Shown here: positions 1 through 8,246 of the stretch, in pieces | Layout of the letters: each line of letters starts with the position of its first letter | Position numbering within the stretch: position 1 is the first letter of the stretch | Assembly (NCBI GenBank): GCA_036675505.1 | Contig: JAKFEW010000041.1 | Coordinates: forward strand, 62,001-126,000 | DNA: 64,000 bases | Source: JAKFEW01 sp036675505 | Lineage (GTDB): Bacteria; Cyanobacteriota; Sericytochromatia; S15B-MN24; JAQBPE01 | Reading direction: 5' to 3' | Program-made: the position numbers and the translations under genes | Notes under the pieces: model-generated | What the model was told of the DNA's origin: nothing | What the model saw: the letters and a program-made list of their open reading frames with translations, nothing else | The model's database searches: none

Positions 1-1170
1 CGTGCCGGACTTGTTGCCGTAGTTCTTGAAAAGCCCCGAGTTGAAGTGGTTCGGCAGCGTCGACATGATCGACTCGCCCGGCGCGCCGACGTCCACCCAG
101 GTGCCGAAGTTCGAGAACGAGGCCTTGGCGTCTGCCTTCGTGGTGGCACCGACCGCGATCACGTCGAGGCCGCCCCACTCCGCCTCGCCGTCGTAGGCGG
201 CCGGGAAGAACTTGTCTTGCTTGTTGTCGTTGCCCGCCGCCGCCACGAGCAGCAACCCGGCGGCCTGCGCGCGCGTGAGCGCGTCGAAGATCGGCACGGA
301 GTGCGCGTACATGCCGAAGCTCATGCTGATGACGTTCGCTGGCGGCACGACGACGCCGTCGGCGCGGGTTTCGCCGGTGGTGGCGTAGTCGATCGCCTGG
401 GCGGTGCGCCACTCTTCAGTCGTGCCTGAGTCGTTGAAGATCTTCAAGTTGTACAGCCGCGCATGACGGTGCGTGCCCGCGACGCCCTTGGCGTTGTTGG
501 TTACGGCGCCGACGATGCCGGCGACGTGCGTGCCGTGGCTGATCTTGTCGTCGACCGTGGTCGAGCTCGAGAAGTTCTTGTCGATCAGGATCTTGCCGAC
601 CATCGGCGCCGCCGCGGAATTGGTCGGGTCGATGTCCTCGTGGTTCTGGTCGATGCCACAGTCGACCACCGCCACGATCGCGCCAGGCGTGGCCGCACCG
701 TAGGCGACCTCGTAGGCGTCCCAGGCCTTCACGGCATCCAGCTTGGTGGTGCCGTACGCCCACTGGCTGGTGAACTTGGGATCGTTGGGGCTCCCTTGCA
801 GGAATAGGCGGCGGTTCGGCCCGGCGTACAGCACGCCGGCGCTCGCCTGTAGCCGGCGCGCAGCGCCAGGTACATCATTGGTCGGCACCCGCAGCAGCCA
901 GAGGTCGAGGTCCGGGATGCGGTCGAGCACGCGCGCCTGGAGCGCCTCGAGGGCCTGCGGCGGCAGCGTCGGGCCAGCGGTCTTCACGATGACCTGGCCG
1001 GGCGCCTGGTCGGCGGCGCCTTGGAGTGTCCGAATCGGGGAGGTTGGGGCGCCGGCGGATGCATCCGCGGGGGAACCGGCAGCCGGACCGGGCGGGATCG
1101 GCGTGGCGCAGCCGGCGCCCAAAAGGGCCAGCGCCAGCGTGGCGCTCAGGTGGATGTTCTTCACACGCAT
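1..1170 (-). CDS. Subtilisin-like serine protease lipoprotein (S8), C-terminus cut by window edge
   Basis: Reading the minus strand from ATG at 1170 gives an open frame to base 1 (390 codons, no stop). The N-terminus is a short hydrophobic signal with lipobox LLGAGC, so an outer or periplasmic lipoprotein is expected. The protease domain shows the catalytic Asp in VAVVDCGID (about residue 169), the catalytic His in SHGTHVAGI (about 212) and the oxyanion Asn in AAAGNDN (about 313). The frame leaves the window at NKSGT, just before the family's catalytic Ser (usually GTSMAxP), so that residue is unseen. AGGAG lies only 1 nt from the ATG but 7 nt from a GTG at 1164, which may be the true start. 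The region between signal and catalytic domain resembles an inhibitor-I9 propeptide in position. Substrate unknown. Confidence 0.93.
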   Translation of the reverse strand, partial: MRVKNIHLSATLALALLGAGCATPIPPGPAAGSPADASAGAPTSPIRTLQGAADQAPGQVIVKTAGPTLPPQALEALQARVLDRIPDLDLWLLRVPTNDVPGAARRLQASAGVLYAGPNRRLFLQGSPNDPKFTSQWAYGTTKLDAVKAWDAYEVAYGAATPGAIVAVVDCGIDQNHEDIDPTNSAAAPMVGKILIDKNFSSSTTVDDKISHGTHVAGIVGAVTNNAKGVAGTHRHARLYNLKIFNDSGTTEEWRTAQAIDYATTGETRADGVVVPPANVISMSFGMYAHSVPIFDALTRAQAAGLLLVAAAGNDNKQDKFFPAAYDGEAEWGGLDVIAVGATTKADAKASFSNFGTWVDVGAPGESIMSTLPNHFNSGLFKNYGNKSGT

Positions 1171-1267
1171 TCTCCTAAGAGTGGAAGTGGGCCTTGGGGC
1201 CTGATCACTCTAGGCCGACAGGCGGATGTTCCGCGTGTGAGATTTAGCTAAGGAGTTTGTGTCTCCA

Positions 1268-1311
1268 GGGAAAAAGGAATGCCGGGCGGCGCTCTACAGC
1301 CGCTGCCCGGC
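1268..1311 (-). terminator. Probable intrinsic terminator of the EF-hand gene
   Basis: On the minus strand GCCGGGC (1311-1305) pairs with GCCCGGC (1287-1281), followed by ATTCC and a five-T run (1275-1271). The EF-hand stop codon sits in the loop. The internal part of the stem is imperfect. It would separate the EF-hand gene from the downstream protease gene. Confidence 0.55.
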
Positions 1312-1827
1312 GGCCTTCTCGATGTCGCGGACGTCCTTCATGAAGTCGCGGATCTGCTGGCGCATGAGGCTCATGACCTCGGGCTTCTTCTTCATCGACT
1401 GCAGCGTCTGGTTGAGCTGCTCGTGGATCTTCTCCGAGCGCTCGAGCAGCTCGGGGATGCGGAAGTGCTCCACGCCGTTGGCCTGCATCATCTCGAGGCG
1501 CGTCTTGTGCTCGACGAACCGGTCGAGCGCCTCGGAATACATCTGCATGATTTCTTTGTTGACGGCGTTCCGCGCATCGGTGACGACGCGCTGGGCCTCG
1601 CCCGTCAGGCCCTTCTTGAGGGCGTTCTGTAGCTCGTCGAGCGTCAGCTTGCCGTCGCCGTTGCGATCGATCTCGCGCAGCTTCGCGCGCAGCTCCTTGC
1701 TCACATCGAGCTCGTCGAGCGTGATGTAGCCGTCGACCGTCTTGCTCTCGACCTTGTTCTCGAGCAGCCCGACGGTCCGTTTCAGCTCATCGAGGAGCTT
1801 GCCGAGACCTTGCTTTTCCTTGGCCAT
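1294..1827 (-). CDS. EF-hand calcium-binding, coiled-coil protein
   Basis: A 177-residue protein without signal peptide or membrane segment, so probably cytoplasmic. Residues about 52-68 contain a canonical EF-hand loop, DRNGDGKLTLDEL, with Asp/Asn/Asp ligands, the invariant Gly and the final Glu. A poorer half-site, DGYITLDEL, precedes it. The rest is charged and helical (leucine- and glutamate-rich, MQMYSEALDRFVEHKTRLEMM-like stretches), suggesting coiled coil. Ca2+-dependent conformational switching is the family expectation; the partner is unknown. The gene stands alone between a promoter at 1858-1885 and a terminator. I do not recognise a named orthologue. Confidence 0.85.
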   Translation of the reverse strand: MAKEKQGLGKLLDELKRTVGLLENKVESKTVDGYITLDELDVSKELRAKLREIDRNGDGKLTLDELQNALKKGLTGEAQRVVTDARNAVNKEIMQMYSEALDRFVEHKTRLEMMQANGVEHFRIPELLERSEKIHEQLNQTLQSMKKKPEVMSLMRQQIRDFMKDVRDIEKAAGQRL

Positions 1828-1857
1828 GGGCGCCTCCGGTCGCGCGTGTACGGGCTT

Positions 1858-1885
1858 CTCATACCCACGCTTGTCTCGCCTGCAA
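1858..1885 (-). promoter_or_regulatory. Candidate sigma-70 promoter of the EF-hand gene
   Basis: Minus strand: TTGCAG (1885-1880), 16-base spacer, TATGAG (1863-1858), with GGG directly before the -10 as at several other genes in this window. The start codon is 31 bases further on. Confidence 0.5.
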
Positions 1886-1908
1886 CCGCAATCAATGGCC
1901 CCCTGGCC

Positions 1909-3516
1909 TCACAGGCGGTGGAGGTTGCTGCCCGACAGGGCCCGGATGGCGCCGCTGGCGGTGACGGCGACACGGTCGACGGCGTCCGGCGCCGCCAGTT
2001 GCTTCACCACCCCGCCATCGAAGGCGAACAGGCCGCCGGTCTTCTGGCGCGTCGCGATCAGCAGGCCGCCCTCGCCGGTCGTCGCCAGGTCCCGGATCGG
2101 TGCCGGCACGGTGAACCGTTTGCCGGTCGGCTGGGGGCGGTCGGGGATGTTGGCGATCTCGAAGCGGAACAGGTTGTCCTGGGCCTCGCCCGTGCCGACC
2201 CAGAACCAGCCGCCGCCGTCCGCGACGGCCGCCTTCAGGCCGCCCACCAGGCCGGTGAAGCTCAGCTTGTTCGGCGCCACGAGCTGCGCCACGGGCTCGC
2301 CCTGCGAGACGGGGATGAGCAGGGTGGCGGCGGTGGCGGCCGCCAGGATGTTCCCTGTCGCGTCGACCGCCCCGGCCGTCAGCGCGGGCGCTGGCAGGAT
2401 GCCGAAGTCGCGGGCGTCGGCCTCGACGCAGGTCGGCGCCTCGGCCGTGCCGCCGAGCTGGAAGCGATGGAACTTGCCGGCCGCGCGATCGAAGACGAAG
2501 AGGCTGGCGCCCTGGGCCATGGTGAGCGAGGGCGTGAAGGCCAGCTTGGCGACCTCGGGCATGGCGGGCGTGGTGTCGACCCGGATGGACTTCTCACTGG
2601 TCAACACCACGAACGTCCGCTCGCCATGGGCCGCGAGCCCGACGGGGATCTCGGGCAGCACCGCCCAGGGCGTAGCGGCGCCTGGCGCAGGGGGGGCGCT
2701 CGGCGCGGGCGACGGGCTCGCGCCGGGCGGCGCGGGGGTGCCAGCCGGCTTCGCGGAGGCGGAAGGCTGCGGCCTGGCGCCAGCCGGCGGTGTCGCGGAG
2801 GCTGACGGCCTGGCGGGCGTGGTCGGGGCCTCCAGTGCGGCCGCCGCCGTCTCCACCGCGGGACGCAGGGCGGCCGCGCGCGTGAAGGTCGCGAGGGGCG
2901 CCGCCAGATCGAGCAGCGTCTCGTCGGCCAGCAACACGGGCGCGAGCGCCGCCGCCAGGCGGCCGACGGCCGCGGCATCGGCCGTCGCCACGTCGGGCAC
3001 GCGCGCCCGCGCCACGGCCAGCGCCACCGTCGAGGCCGGCGTGACCTCCGCGGCGGTGCCCGTGCGGGCGAGCGCCTCGAGGGTCCGCCCGACGCCGAGC
3101 TCGGCGCGCACGACCCAGGTCTTGTCGGCCTCCACGCCCGGGAAGCGGAAGGCGCCCGCGGCATCGGTGGTGACGGGGCCGGCGACGGTCTTCCCCTTCG
3201 CGTCGGTCAGCACGACCGGCCGGCGCGCCACCGGCACCCACGCGGTCGCAGCGAGCCGGTAGCCGCCGGTGTTGTTGCCGATCACCAGAGCCCCCTGGTT
3301 CGAGACCACGCCCGCCCCGTTGTTCGAGACGACCCCGGCACCGTGGTCGCTGATGAGCGTGGCGGGCGCCTTGACCTTGCCGGTCAGCTCCGCGAGCTGC
3401 GGCGTGCGCTTCACCGACACCGCGCCTATCGTGGCGCCGCCCGGGGTCTGCGCGGGCGGCGCTGCCGTGCAGGCGACGAGCGTCCCCGCGAGCGCGATCG
3501 ACACCCCTCGACGCAT
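1909..3516 (-). CDS. Lipoprotein with four octapeptide repeats, Pro/Ala linker and propeller-like C-terminus
   Basis: About 535 residues. The lipobox is GTLVAC near residue 16. Residues about 54-85 hold four tandem octads (LISDHGAG, VVSNNGAG, VVSNQGAL, VIGNNTGG) closed by YRLAA; the same arrangement occurs in two other lipoproteins here. A carboxypeptidase-regulatory-like beta module follows (VLTDAKGKTVAG...TTDAAGAFRFPGV), then an Ala-rich helical region starting TPASTVALA, a Pro/Ala/Ser linker (about 230-285), and a C-terminal half rich in short beta-strand units that looks like a propeller. The ATG at 3516 has GGGAG 10 nt upstream; a TTG at 3522 is an alternative. Probably a surface or periplasmic structural lipoprotein; function unknown. 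Confidence 0.85.
   Translation of the reverse strand: MRRGVSIALAGTLVACTAAPPAQTPGGATIGAVSVKRTPQLAELTGKVKAPATLISDHGAGVVSNNGAGVVSNQGALVIGNNTGGYRLAATAWVPVARRPVVLTDAKGKTVAGPVTTDAAGAFRFPGVEADKTWVVRAELGVGRTLEALARTGTAAEVTPASTVALAVARARVPDVATADAAAVGRLAAALAPVLLADETLLDLAAPLATFTRAAALRPAVETAAAALEAPTTPARPSASATPPAGARPQPSASAKPAGTPAPPGASPSPAPSAPPAPGAATPWAVLPEIPVGLAAHGERTFVVLTSEKSIRVDTTPAMPEVAKLAFTPSLTMAQGASLFVFDRAAGKFHRFQLGGTAEAPTCVEADARDFGILPAPALTAGAVDATGNILAAATAATLLIPVSQGEPVAQLVAPNKLSFTGLVGGLKAAVADGGGWFWVGTGEAQDNLFRFEIANIPDRPQPTGKRFTVPAPIRDLATTGEGGLLIATRQKTGGLFAFDGGVVKQLAAPDAVDRVAVTASGAIRALSGSNLHRL
3262..3357 (-). repeat. Octapeptide-repeat coding block, 4 units
   Basis: Four 24-base units encode [ILV]-[IV]-[SG]-[ND]-[HNQ]-x-[AG]-[GL] octads immediately followed by a Tyr codon. 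They are diverged at nucleotide level, so they have been maintained by selection on the protein rather than by recent slippage. Confidence 0.8.
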
Positions 3517-3543
3517 CGGCAATTTGCTCCCCTCCCTTGCGGC

Positions 3544-3816
3544 CTACAACGCGTGAATGTCGAGGTCGCAACGGGCCGGCAACGACGGCGGGATGATCGC
3601 GATCAACGACTGGCGCTCGGCCTCGGTGAGCGTGGCCGACGTGCCGAACTTGTCGTGCTTGAACGGCACGCCGAGCGACTCGAGCGCGCCCTCGATGCGG
3701 CGCACGTCCTTCTTGCGCTCGTGCACCTTCATGGTGGCGGTCTTCTCCGGGACGCCCTCGCCGAGCAGGTCTTCGAGGAAGAGAACGGGAACGAAAAGCG
3801 AGTGTTGAACGGTCAT
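3544..3816 (-). CDS. Small conserved-looking hypothetical protein downstream of the SWIM gene
   Basis: 90 residues, no signal or membrane segment. Its ATG overlaps the stop of the SWIM-domain gene (ATGA at 3816-3813), so the two are translationally coupled. The sequence (ERKKDVRRIEGALESLGVPF, then a short C-terminus with one Cys) looks like a small alpha/beta domain. I do not recognise the family. The coupling suggests a job connected with the SWIM/SNF2 pair upstream. Confidence 0.75.
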   Translation of the reverse strand: MTVQHSLFVPVLFLEDLLGEGVPEKTATMKVHERKKDVRRIEGALESLGVPFKHDKFGTSATLTEAERQSLIAIIPPSLPARCDLDIHAL

Positions 3817-5048
3817 GACTTCACCCCCCGGCCGACCACCAGGGATTCGTTGAGCGCGATCTCGCGGGCGCGCCGGGCGATCGCCTCGTACACCTCCGAG
3901 AGCCGCGTGATGGGATCCGCCGGGGAGCGCCAGAACGGCGGCCGGCCGAGCCGCTTGGCGGTTGCCCCCGGGAAGGGCGGCTCGGCGATCTGCACGTGCA
4001 CGCCCTCCAGTTCTTCACCTGCCTGCCAGAACCTGAAGGGCTCGAGGGAGCCCGCGTCCAGCGTTTCGACGGACATCGGGCCGGCCTGCGCCTCGGCGGC
4101 GCGTGCGGCCCGCAACATGCCGATCAGCTGGTCGCGGCCGCGGCCGCGCAGGTGGAAGATCATGAAAGGGTCTTTGTCGAAGGCGTCGGCCATGACGTAG
4201 TACACGGCCGCGATGTGCTTGCATGGATTCGCGTAATCCGGACAGGTGCAGTGCGCCTTGATGTCGTCCTTCGAGCGCGGGAACAGCGGGGCATAGGCGG
4301 CCTCGAAGACCTCCTCGATGTCCTGCGGCATGTCGCCCGCGAGCAGCTGCGCCGTGAAGAGCGCCTGGCAGCTCAGGATGTCGACGACCAGGTCCCAGTC
4401 GTTGTCGGCCAGCGGGCGGATCTGAATGGTCACGTCGTAGGGCTGCGTGCGCGTGCCCTGGACCTTCGCGACGATGCGCCCGGTCTCGACGTTGAACGTG
4501 ACCACGCGCCCCTCGTCGGCGTACATCCGGCCGTTGGCGAGCCGGCCCTTCCAGCCGAAGCGGTGCAGCACGTTCAGCCAGCGGTCGGCCCACCAGGTCT
4601 CGGCGGCACGCTTGTAGCTCGCATCGGCGCGCGCGGGCAGGTCCTCGTCCTCGCGGCCCATGGGGCGCACGCGGCGGCTGCGGCGGTCCATCTTCTTGGC
4701 GGCCTGGCCGTGGCCGGGCCGGGCCGGGCCGTGGCCGCCGTGGCCGCCGTGGCCGCCGTGGCCGACCGGGTGGCCGCCATGACCGACGGGCCCGGCCGGG
4801 CCCGGCTGCTTGGGCTTCGGCTTGTTGCGGTTCTTGTCGCGGCGCTTGTTGGCGCCGAAAGGCGGCTGGCCGCCGCCGGCCGGGGCCGGCCGGCCATGCG
4901 CGGTATCCGCCAGCACGGCTTCGAGCGAGGGCTCGCCCGGGCCGTGCGGCTTGCGCGGGCGCCGCCGCCGGCGCCGGGCGTCGTTGCCGCCGTCGAGGCC
5001 GGGACCGCCCGGTGGGCGGGGTCCGTCGGATCCGTAGTGGTCGCTCAT
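3813..5048 (-). CDS. SWIM zinc-finger protein with His/Gly-rich linker
   Basis: 411 residues from the ATG at 5048, which has AGGAG about 10 nt upstream; longer in-frame reading exists but has no ribosome site. The N-terminal third is low complexity: Arg-rich, then Lys/Pro-rich, then a GGH-type tandem repeat (GHGGHGGHGGHG) that could bind metal. The C-terminal two thirds contain the SWIM signature CTCPDYANPCKH (C-x-C-x6-C-x-H; about residues 263-274). SWIM proteins of this kind are commonly encoded beside Snf2-family helicases and are thought to bind nucleic acid or protein partners. Here it lies 43 bp downstream of such a helicase. Confidence 0.92.
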   Translation of the reverse strand: MSDHYGSDGPRPPGGPGLDGGNDARRRRRRPRKPHGPGEPSLEAVLADTAHGRPAPAGGGQPPFGANKRRDKNRNKPKPKQPGPAGPVGHGGHPVGHGGHGGHGGHGPARPGHGQAAKKMDRRSRRVRPMGREDEDLPARADASYKRAAETWWADRWLNVLHRFGWKGRLANGRMYADEGRVVTFNVETGRIVAKVQGTRTQPYDVTIQIRPLADNDWDLVVDILSCQALFTAQLLAGDMPQDIEEVFEAAYAPLFPRSKDDIKAHCTCPDYANPCKHIAAVYYVMADAFDKDPFMIFHLRGRGRDQLIGMLRAARAAEAQAGPMSVETLDAGSLEPFRFWQAGEELEGVHVQIAEPPFPGATAKRLGRPPFWRSPADPITRLSEVYEAIARRAREIALNESLVVGRGVKS

Positions 5049-5091
5049 GCCAGGGGGCTCCTGCCGCTCGCCGCCATGGCGAGCCGGGGGG

Positions 5092-8000
5092 TCAGTCGAC
5101 CGCGATCGCCTCGTCGCGGAGCGCAAGGATGTCGCGCAGCTGGTCCGTCGACAGCTCGGTCAGCCAGCCTTCGCCCTCGCCCACGACGAGCGAGCTCAAG
5201 GCCTTCTTCTCCTCGAGCATCTGGTCGATCTTCTCTTCCAGCGTGCCGAGGCAAACGAACTTGTGCACCATCACGTTCCGCGTCTGGCCGATGCGGAAGG
5301 CGCGGTCGGTGGCCTGGTTCTCCACCGCCGGGTTCCACCAGCGGTCGAAGTGGAAGACGTGGTTGGCCCGGGTCAAGTTGAGGCCCACGCCGCCCGCCTT
5401 GAGCGAGAGGATGAGCACGGGCGCCGCGTCCGGGCGGTCCTGGAAGTCGCGCACCATCTTCTCGCGCGCCGAGGCCGAGACGCCGCCATGAAGGAAGGGG
5501 ATCTCGCGGTCGAAGGTCTTCGAGAGGTGGGTGACGAGCAGGTGCCCCATCTCCGCGTATTGGGTGAAGACCAGCGCGCGATCGCCCACCTCGAAGCACT
5601 CCTCGAGCATCTCGGTGAGGCGCGTAAGCTTGCCCGAGCGCCCCGTCAGCTCGCCCTTCTTGTCGCCGAGGAAGAGCGCGGGGTGGTCGACCACCTGCTT
5701 GAGCTTCGTGAGGCTCGCGAGCACCAGGCCCTTGCGGGCGATGCCGGCGCTCGCGTCGACCTTGCCGACCATCTCGCCGACCACGGCCTGGTAAAGCGAG
5801 GCCTGCTCCTTGGTGAGCGGGCAGTAGACCTTCTGCTCGTTCTTCTCCGGCAGATCCTGGATGATCGTGGGGTCGGTCTTGAGGCGGCGCAAGATGAACG
5901 GCTTCACCACCATGCGCAGCGTGTTGCCGGCGTTCTCGTCCTTGAAGCGCTCGATCGGCACGGCGAACTGCGTGCGGAAAGTGCTCTGGGTGCCGAGGTA
6001 GCCCGGGTTCAGCGTTTCGAGGATGCTCCAGAGGTCGGCCAGGTGGTTCTCGACCGGCGTGCCCGTGAGCGCGACCCGCCAGTCGGCGGGCACGCGCCGC
6101 GCGGCCTGGGCCTGCTTGGAGCCCGCATTTTTGATGTTCTGGGCCTCATCGAAGATGGAGCCGGTCCACTTCACGCCCGAGAGGTGGACCTCATCGCGGA
6201 AGAGCAGCGTATAGGTGGTGATGACGAGGTCGTAGCCCATCACGGCGTTCGCGAAGGTCTCGCCCTTGGTGCGGCCGGCGCCATGGTGGATCAACACCTT
6301 GAGGTTCGGCGCGAACTTCTCGGCCTCGCGGCGCCAGTTGCCCACCAGCGAGGTCGGGCAAATCAGCAGCCACGGCGGAGGCTGGCCCTTGGCGTTCGAG
6401 CGCGACCGCACGCCATGTGTCTCCTCGGCTTCGGCCTTGGATTTGAGCAGCAGCGCGAGCACCTGGATGGTCTTGCCCAGGCCCATATCGTCGGCCAGGC
6501 AGGCGCCGAGGCCCCACTGCTTCATCGAGGCGAGCCAGGCGTAGCCGCGTTCCTGGTAGGGCCGCAGCTTACCTTCGAAGGTGACGGGGGCGGTCTGGCC
6601 GGCGAGCCAGTCGCCCGGGCCGAAGTTGCCCAGGAACTCGCCCATCTTGCCTTCGGCCTGGACCGCCACGATCGGCAGGCCGCCGGCGCTGCCGGTCGGG
6701 TTGCTCGCGAGCTTCACCGCCTCGAGCATGTTCATCGAGCCGGTGCGCTGCTGCTCGAAGAACTTGAGCGCGTCCTCGATCGAGTCCGGATCGAGCTCGA
6801 CCCACTTGCCGCGCAGCTTGAGCAGCGGCATCTTCATCTTCACCAGGCGCTCGAAGTCTTCCCGCGTGAGCGTCTCGTCGCCAAGCGCGAGGTGCCAGTC
6901 GTAGTCGATCAGCGCCTGCTGGCCCATCTTGCCGGGCTGCCAGCCTTCGGCCTCCTTCATGGTGACCTTCACGCCGAGGCGCGTGTGGCCCTTGCGCCAC
7001 CACGGCGGGATCATGACGCCATAGCCCGCTTCCTCGAGCAGCGGCATCGCCTCGCGCAGGAACTTGTAGGCTTCGGGCGTCGCGAGCTCGACGGCCTCGG
7101 GGGCCGCGCTCATCAGGCCGCGCTGGATCGGCGGGAAGATCTTACCGGCGCGCCCGAGGTCCTCGAGCAGGCGCTCCTGTGGCCGCTCGAAACGACGGGC
7201 CAGGAAGCCGACTTCGGCGCCCGAGCCGCGCCAGACCTGCTGGGCCGGGATGATCAACGACGGGTCGTCGCTCGCCTGTAGGGTGAACTCCAGCCGCCAG
7301 GGCGTGTTCTCCGGTGCGCCTTCGGGTGGCGCCTCGAGCCGGAAGCACGTGCGGAAGGGCGCCTCGGGCGGCGGCATGAGCGGCTTGGTCCAGGTGCTCA
7401 GGCCCTGGGCGAGCTGCACGACCTCGATCGGCTCGGCCGGGAAGACGTTGTCCTGCTGCTCGAGCAGGGCACCGAACCAGCGCTGACCGGCCGAGGAATT
7501 GCCGTTCATGTTGTGCGGTCCCACGTCGGGTGCCCACATGCGCGCGGCGGCATCCACCATCGCGTCGATCGCGCCGAGCAGCAGCGCCCGCGACTCGGGT
7601 GGTGGGTTGGCGAGCGCCCGGCAGGCGGGCGGCATGGCCAGCGCCAGCGCGCCGAGGCGCTCGGCGTCATGCCGCTCGCTCGTGATGATGCGCCAGTAGG
7701 CGCGTGGCGCATCGCCCGTGATCGAGAGCGCGGGCATGAACCGCTCGCGGCCCAACAGCTCGAGCGCGAGCTGGGCGGCGCGCGACCAATAGCGCCAATC
7801 GTCGCCCAGGCGGATGTCGTGGCTCTCCGTCAGGCCGGCGAGCGTGAGCAGCGCGTCCAGCGGCGCGAGCTCCAGGCCCCGCAGCTTCCAGGGCGTCGAC
7901 TCCAGCCGGCCGGAGCTCGGATCGGGGCCGAAACCGACGTTCGGCGGCGCCAGCGGCTCCCCGACGACGCAAGGCAGGTTGGCCGACGCCGCGGATGCAG

Positions 8001-8172
8001 CCCCCACCAACCCGGCTTCCTGGAGCCGGGTGATTGGAATCAGTCTGGGATGAAGCGGCGACGAACCATCCGGAGGACAAGCCTCGGGCGTACCTTCTGC
8101 CGGGGGGACATGGCCCTCACCCCAAGCGAAGAAGCGGTTCGTCGGCAGCCAGGTGCCGTGCAGGACGAACAT
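5092..8172 (-). CDS. SNF2-family DEAD/DEAH helicase (bacterial Snf2/Rad54-like ATPase)
   Basis: 1026 residues. The N-terminal half (opening MFVLHGTWLP) matches the layout of the bacterial SNF2-associated region. The motor follows: motif I DDMGLGKT (about 560-567), motif Ia PTSLVGNW, motif II DEAQ (about 675), motif III LTGTP, the FILRRLKTDP block, motif V GGVGLNLT and motif VI with RAFRIGQTR (about 960). All catalytic residues for ATP hydrolysis appear present. It should act as a cytoplasmic DNA translocase or remodeller; the substrate is unknown. First gene of a three-gene operon with the SWIM protein. A weak AAGG lies about 7 nt before the ATG. Confidence 0.96.
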   Translation of the reverse strand: MFVLHGTWLPTNRFFAWGEGHVPPAEGTPEACPPDGSSPLHPRLIPITRLQEAGLVGAASAASANLPCVVGEPLAPPNVGFGPDPSSGRLESTPWKLRGLELAPLDALLTLAGLTESHDIRLGDDWRYWSRAAQLALELLGRERFMPALSITGDAPRAYWRIITSERHDAERLGALALAMPPACRALANPPPESRALLLGAIDAMVDAAARMWAPDVGPHNMNGNSSAGQRWFGALLEQQDNVFPAEPIEVVQLAQGLSTWTKPLMPPPEAPFRTCFRLEAPPEGAPENTPWRLEFTLQASDDPSLIIPAQQVWRGSGAEVGFLARRFERPQERLLEDLGRAGKIFPPIQRGLMSAAPEAVELATPEAYKFLREAMPLLEEAGYGVMIPPWWRKGHTRLGVKVTMKEAEGWQPGKMGQQALIDYDWHLALGDETLTREDFERLVKMKMPLLKLRGKWVELDPDSIEDALKFFEQQRTGSMNMLEAVKLASNPTGSAGGLPIVAVQAEGKMGEFLGNFGPGDWLAGQTAPVTFEGKLRPYQERGYAWLASMKQWGLGACLADDMGLGKTIQVLALLLKSKAEAEETHGVRSRSNAKGQPPPWLLICPTSLVGNWRREAEKFAPNLKVLIHHGAGRTKGETFANAVMGYDLVITTYTLLFRDEVHLSGVKWTGSIFDEAQNIKNAGSKQAQAARRVPADWRVALTGTPVENHLADLWSILETLNPGYLGTQSTFRTQFAVPIERFKDENAGNTLRMVVKPFILRRLKTDPTIIQDLPEKNEQKVYCPLTKEQASLYQAVVGEMVGKVDASAGIARKGLVLASLTKLKQVVDHPALFLGDKKGELTGRSGKLTRLTEMLEECFEVGDRALVFTQYAEMGHLLVTHLSKTFDREIPFLHGGVSASAREKMVRDFQDRPDAAPVLILSLKAGGVGLNLTRANHVFHFDRWWNPAVENQATDRAFRIGQTRNVMVHKFVCLGTLEEKIDQMLEEKKALSSLVVGEGEGWLTELSTDQLRDILALRDEAIAVD

Positions 8173-8246
8173 AGATGACCTTAGCGTAGCATCAACGCGT
8201 CGCCGTGGCTACGGCGAAGTCGAAAATCGCCAGACCGACCGACGAC

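Noticed and set aside
4690..4800. Repeated GGCCGCCGT units as a regulatory repeat
   Set aside because: They encode the Gly-Gly-His tract of the SWIM protein in frame.
5047..7281. 744-codon open frame on the plus strand opposite the SNF2 gene
   Set aside because: It lies entirely antisense to a gene with all helicase motifs, has the Arg/His/Leu/Gly-rich composition of GC-rich shadow frames, and shows no recognisable domain.
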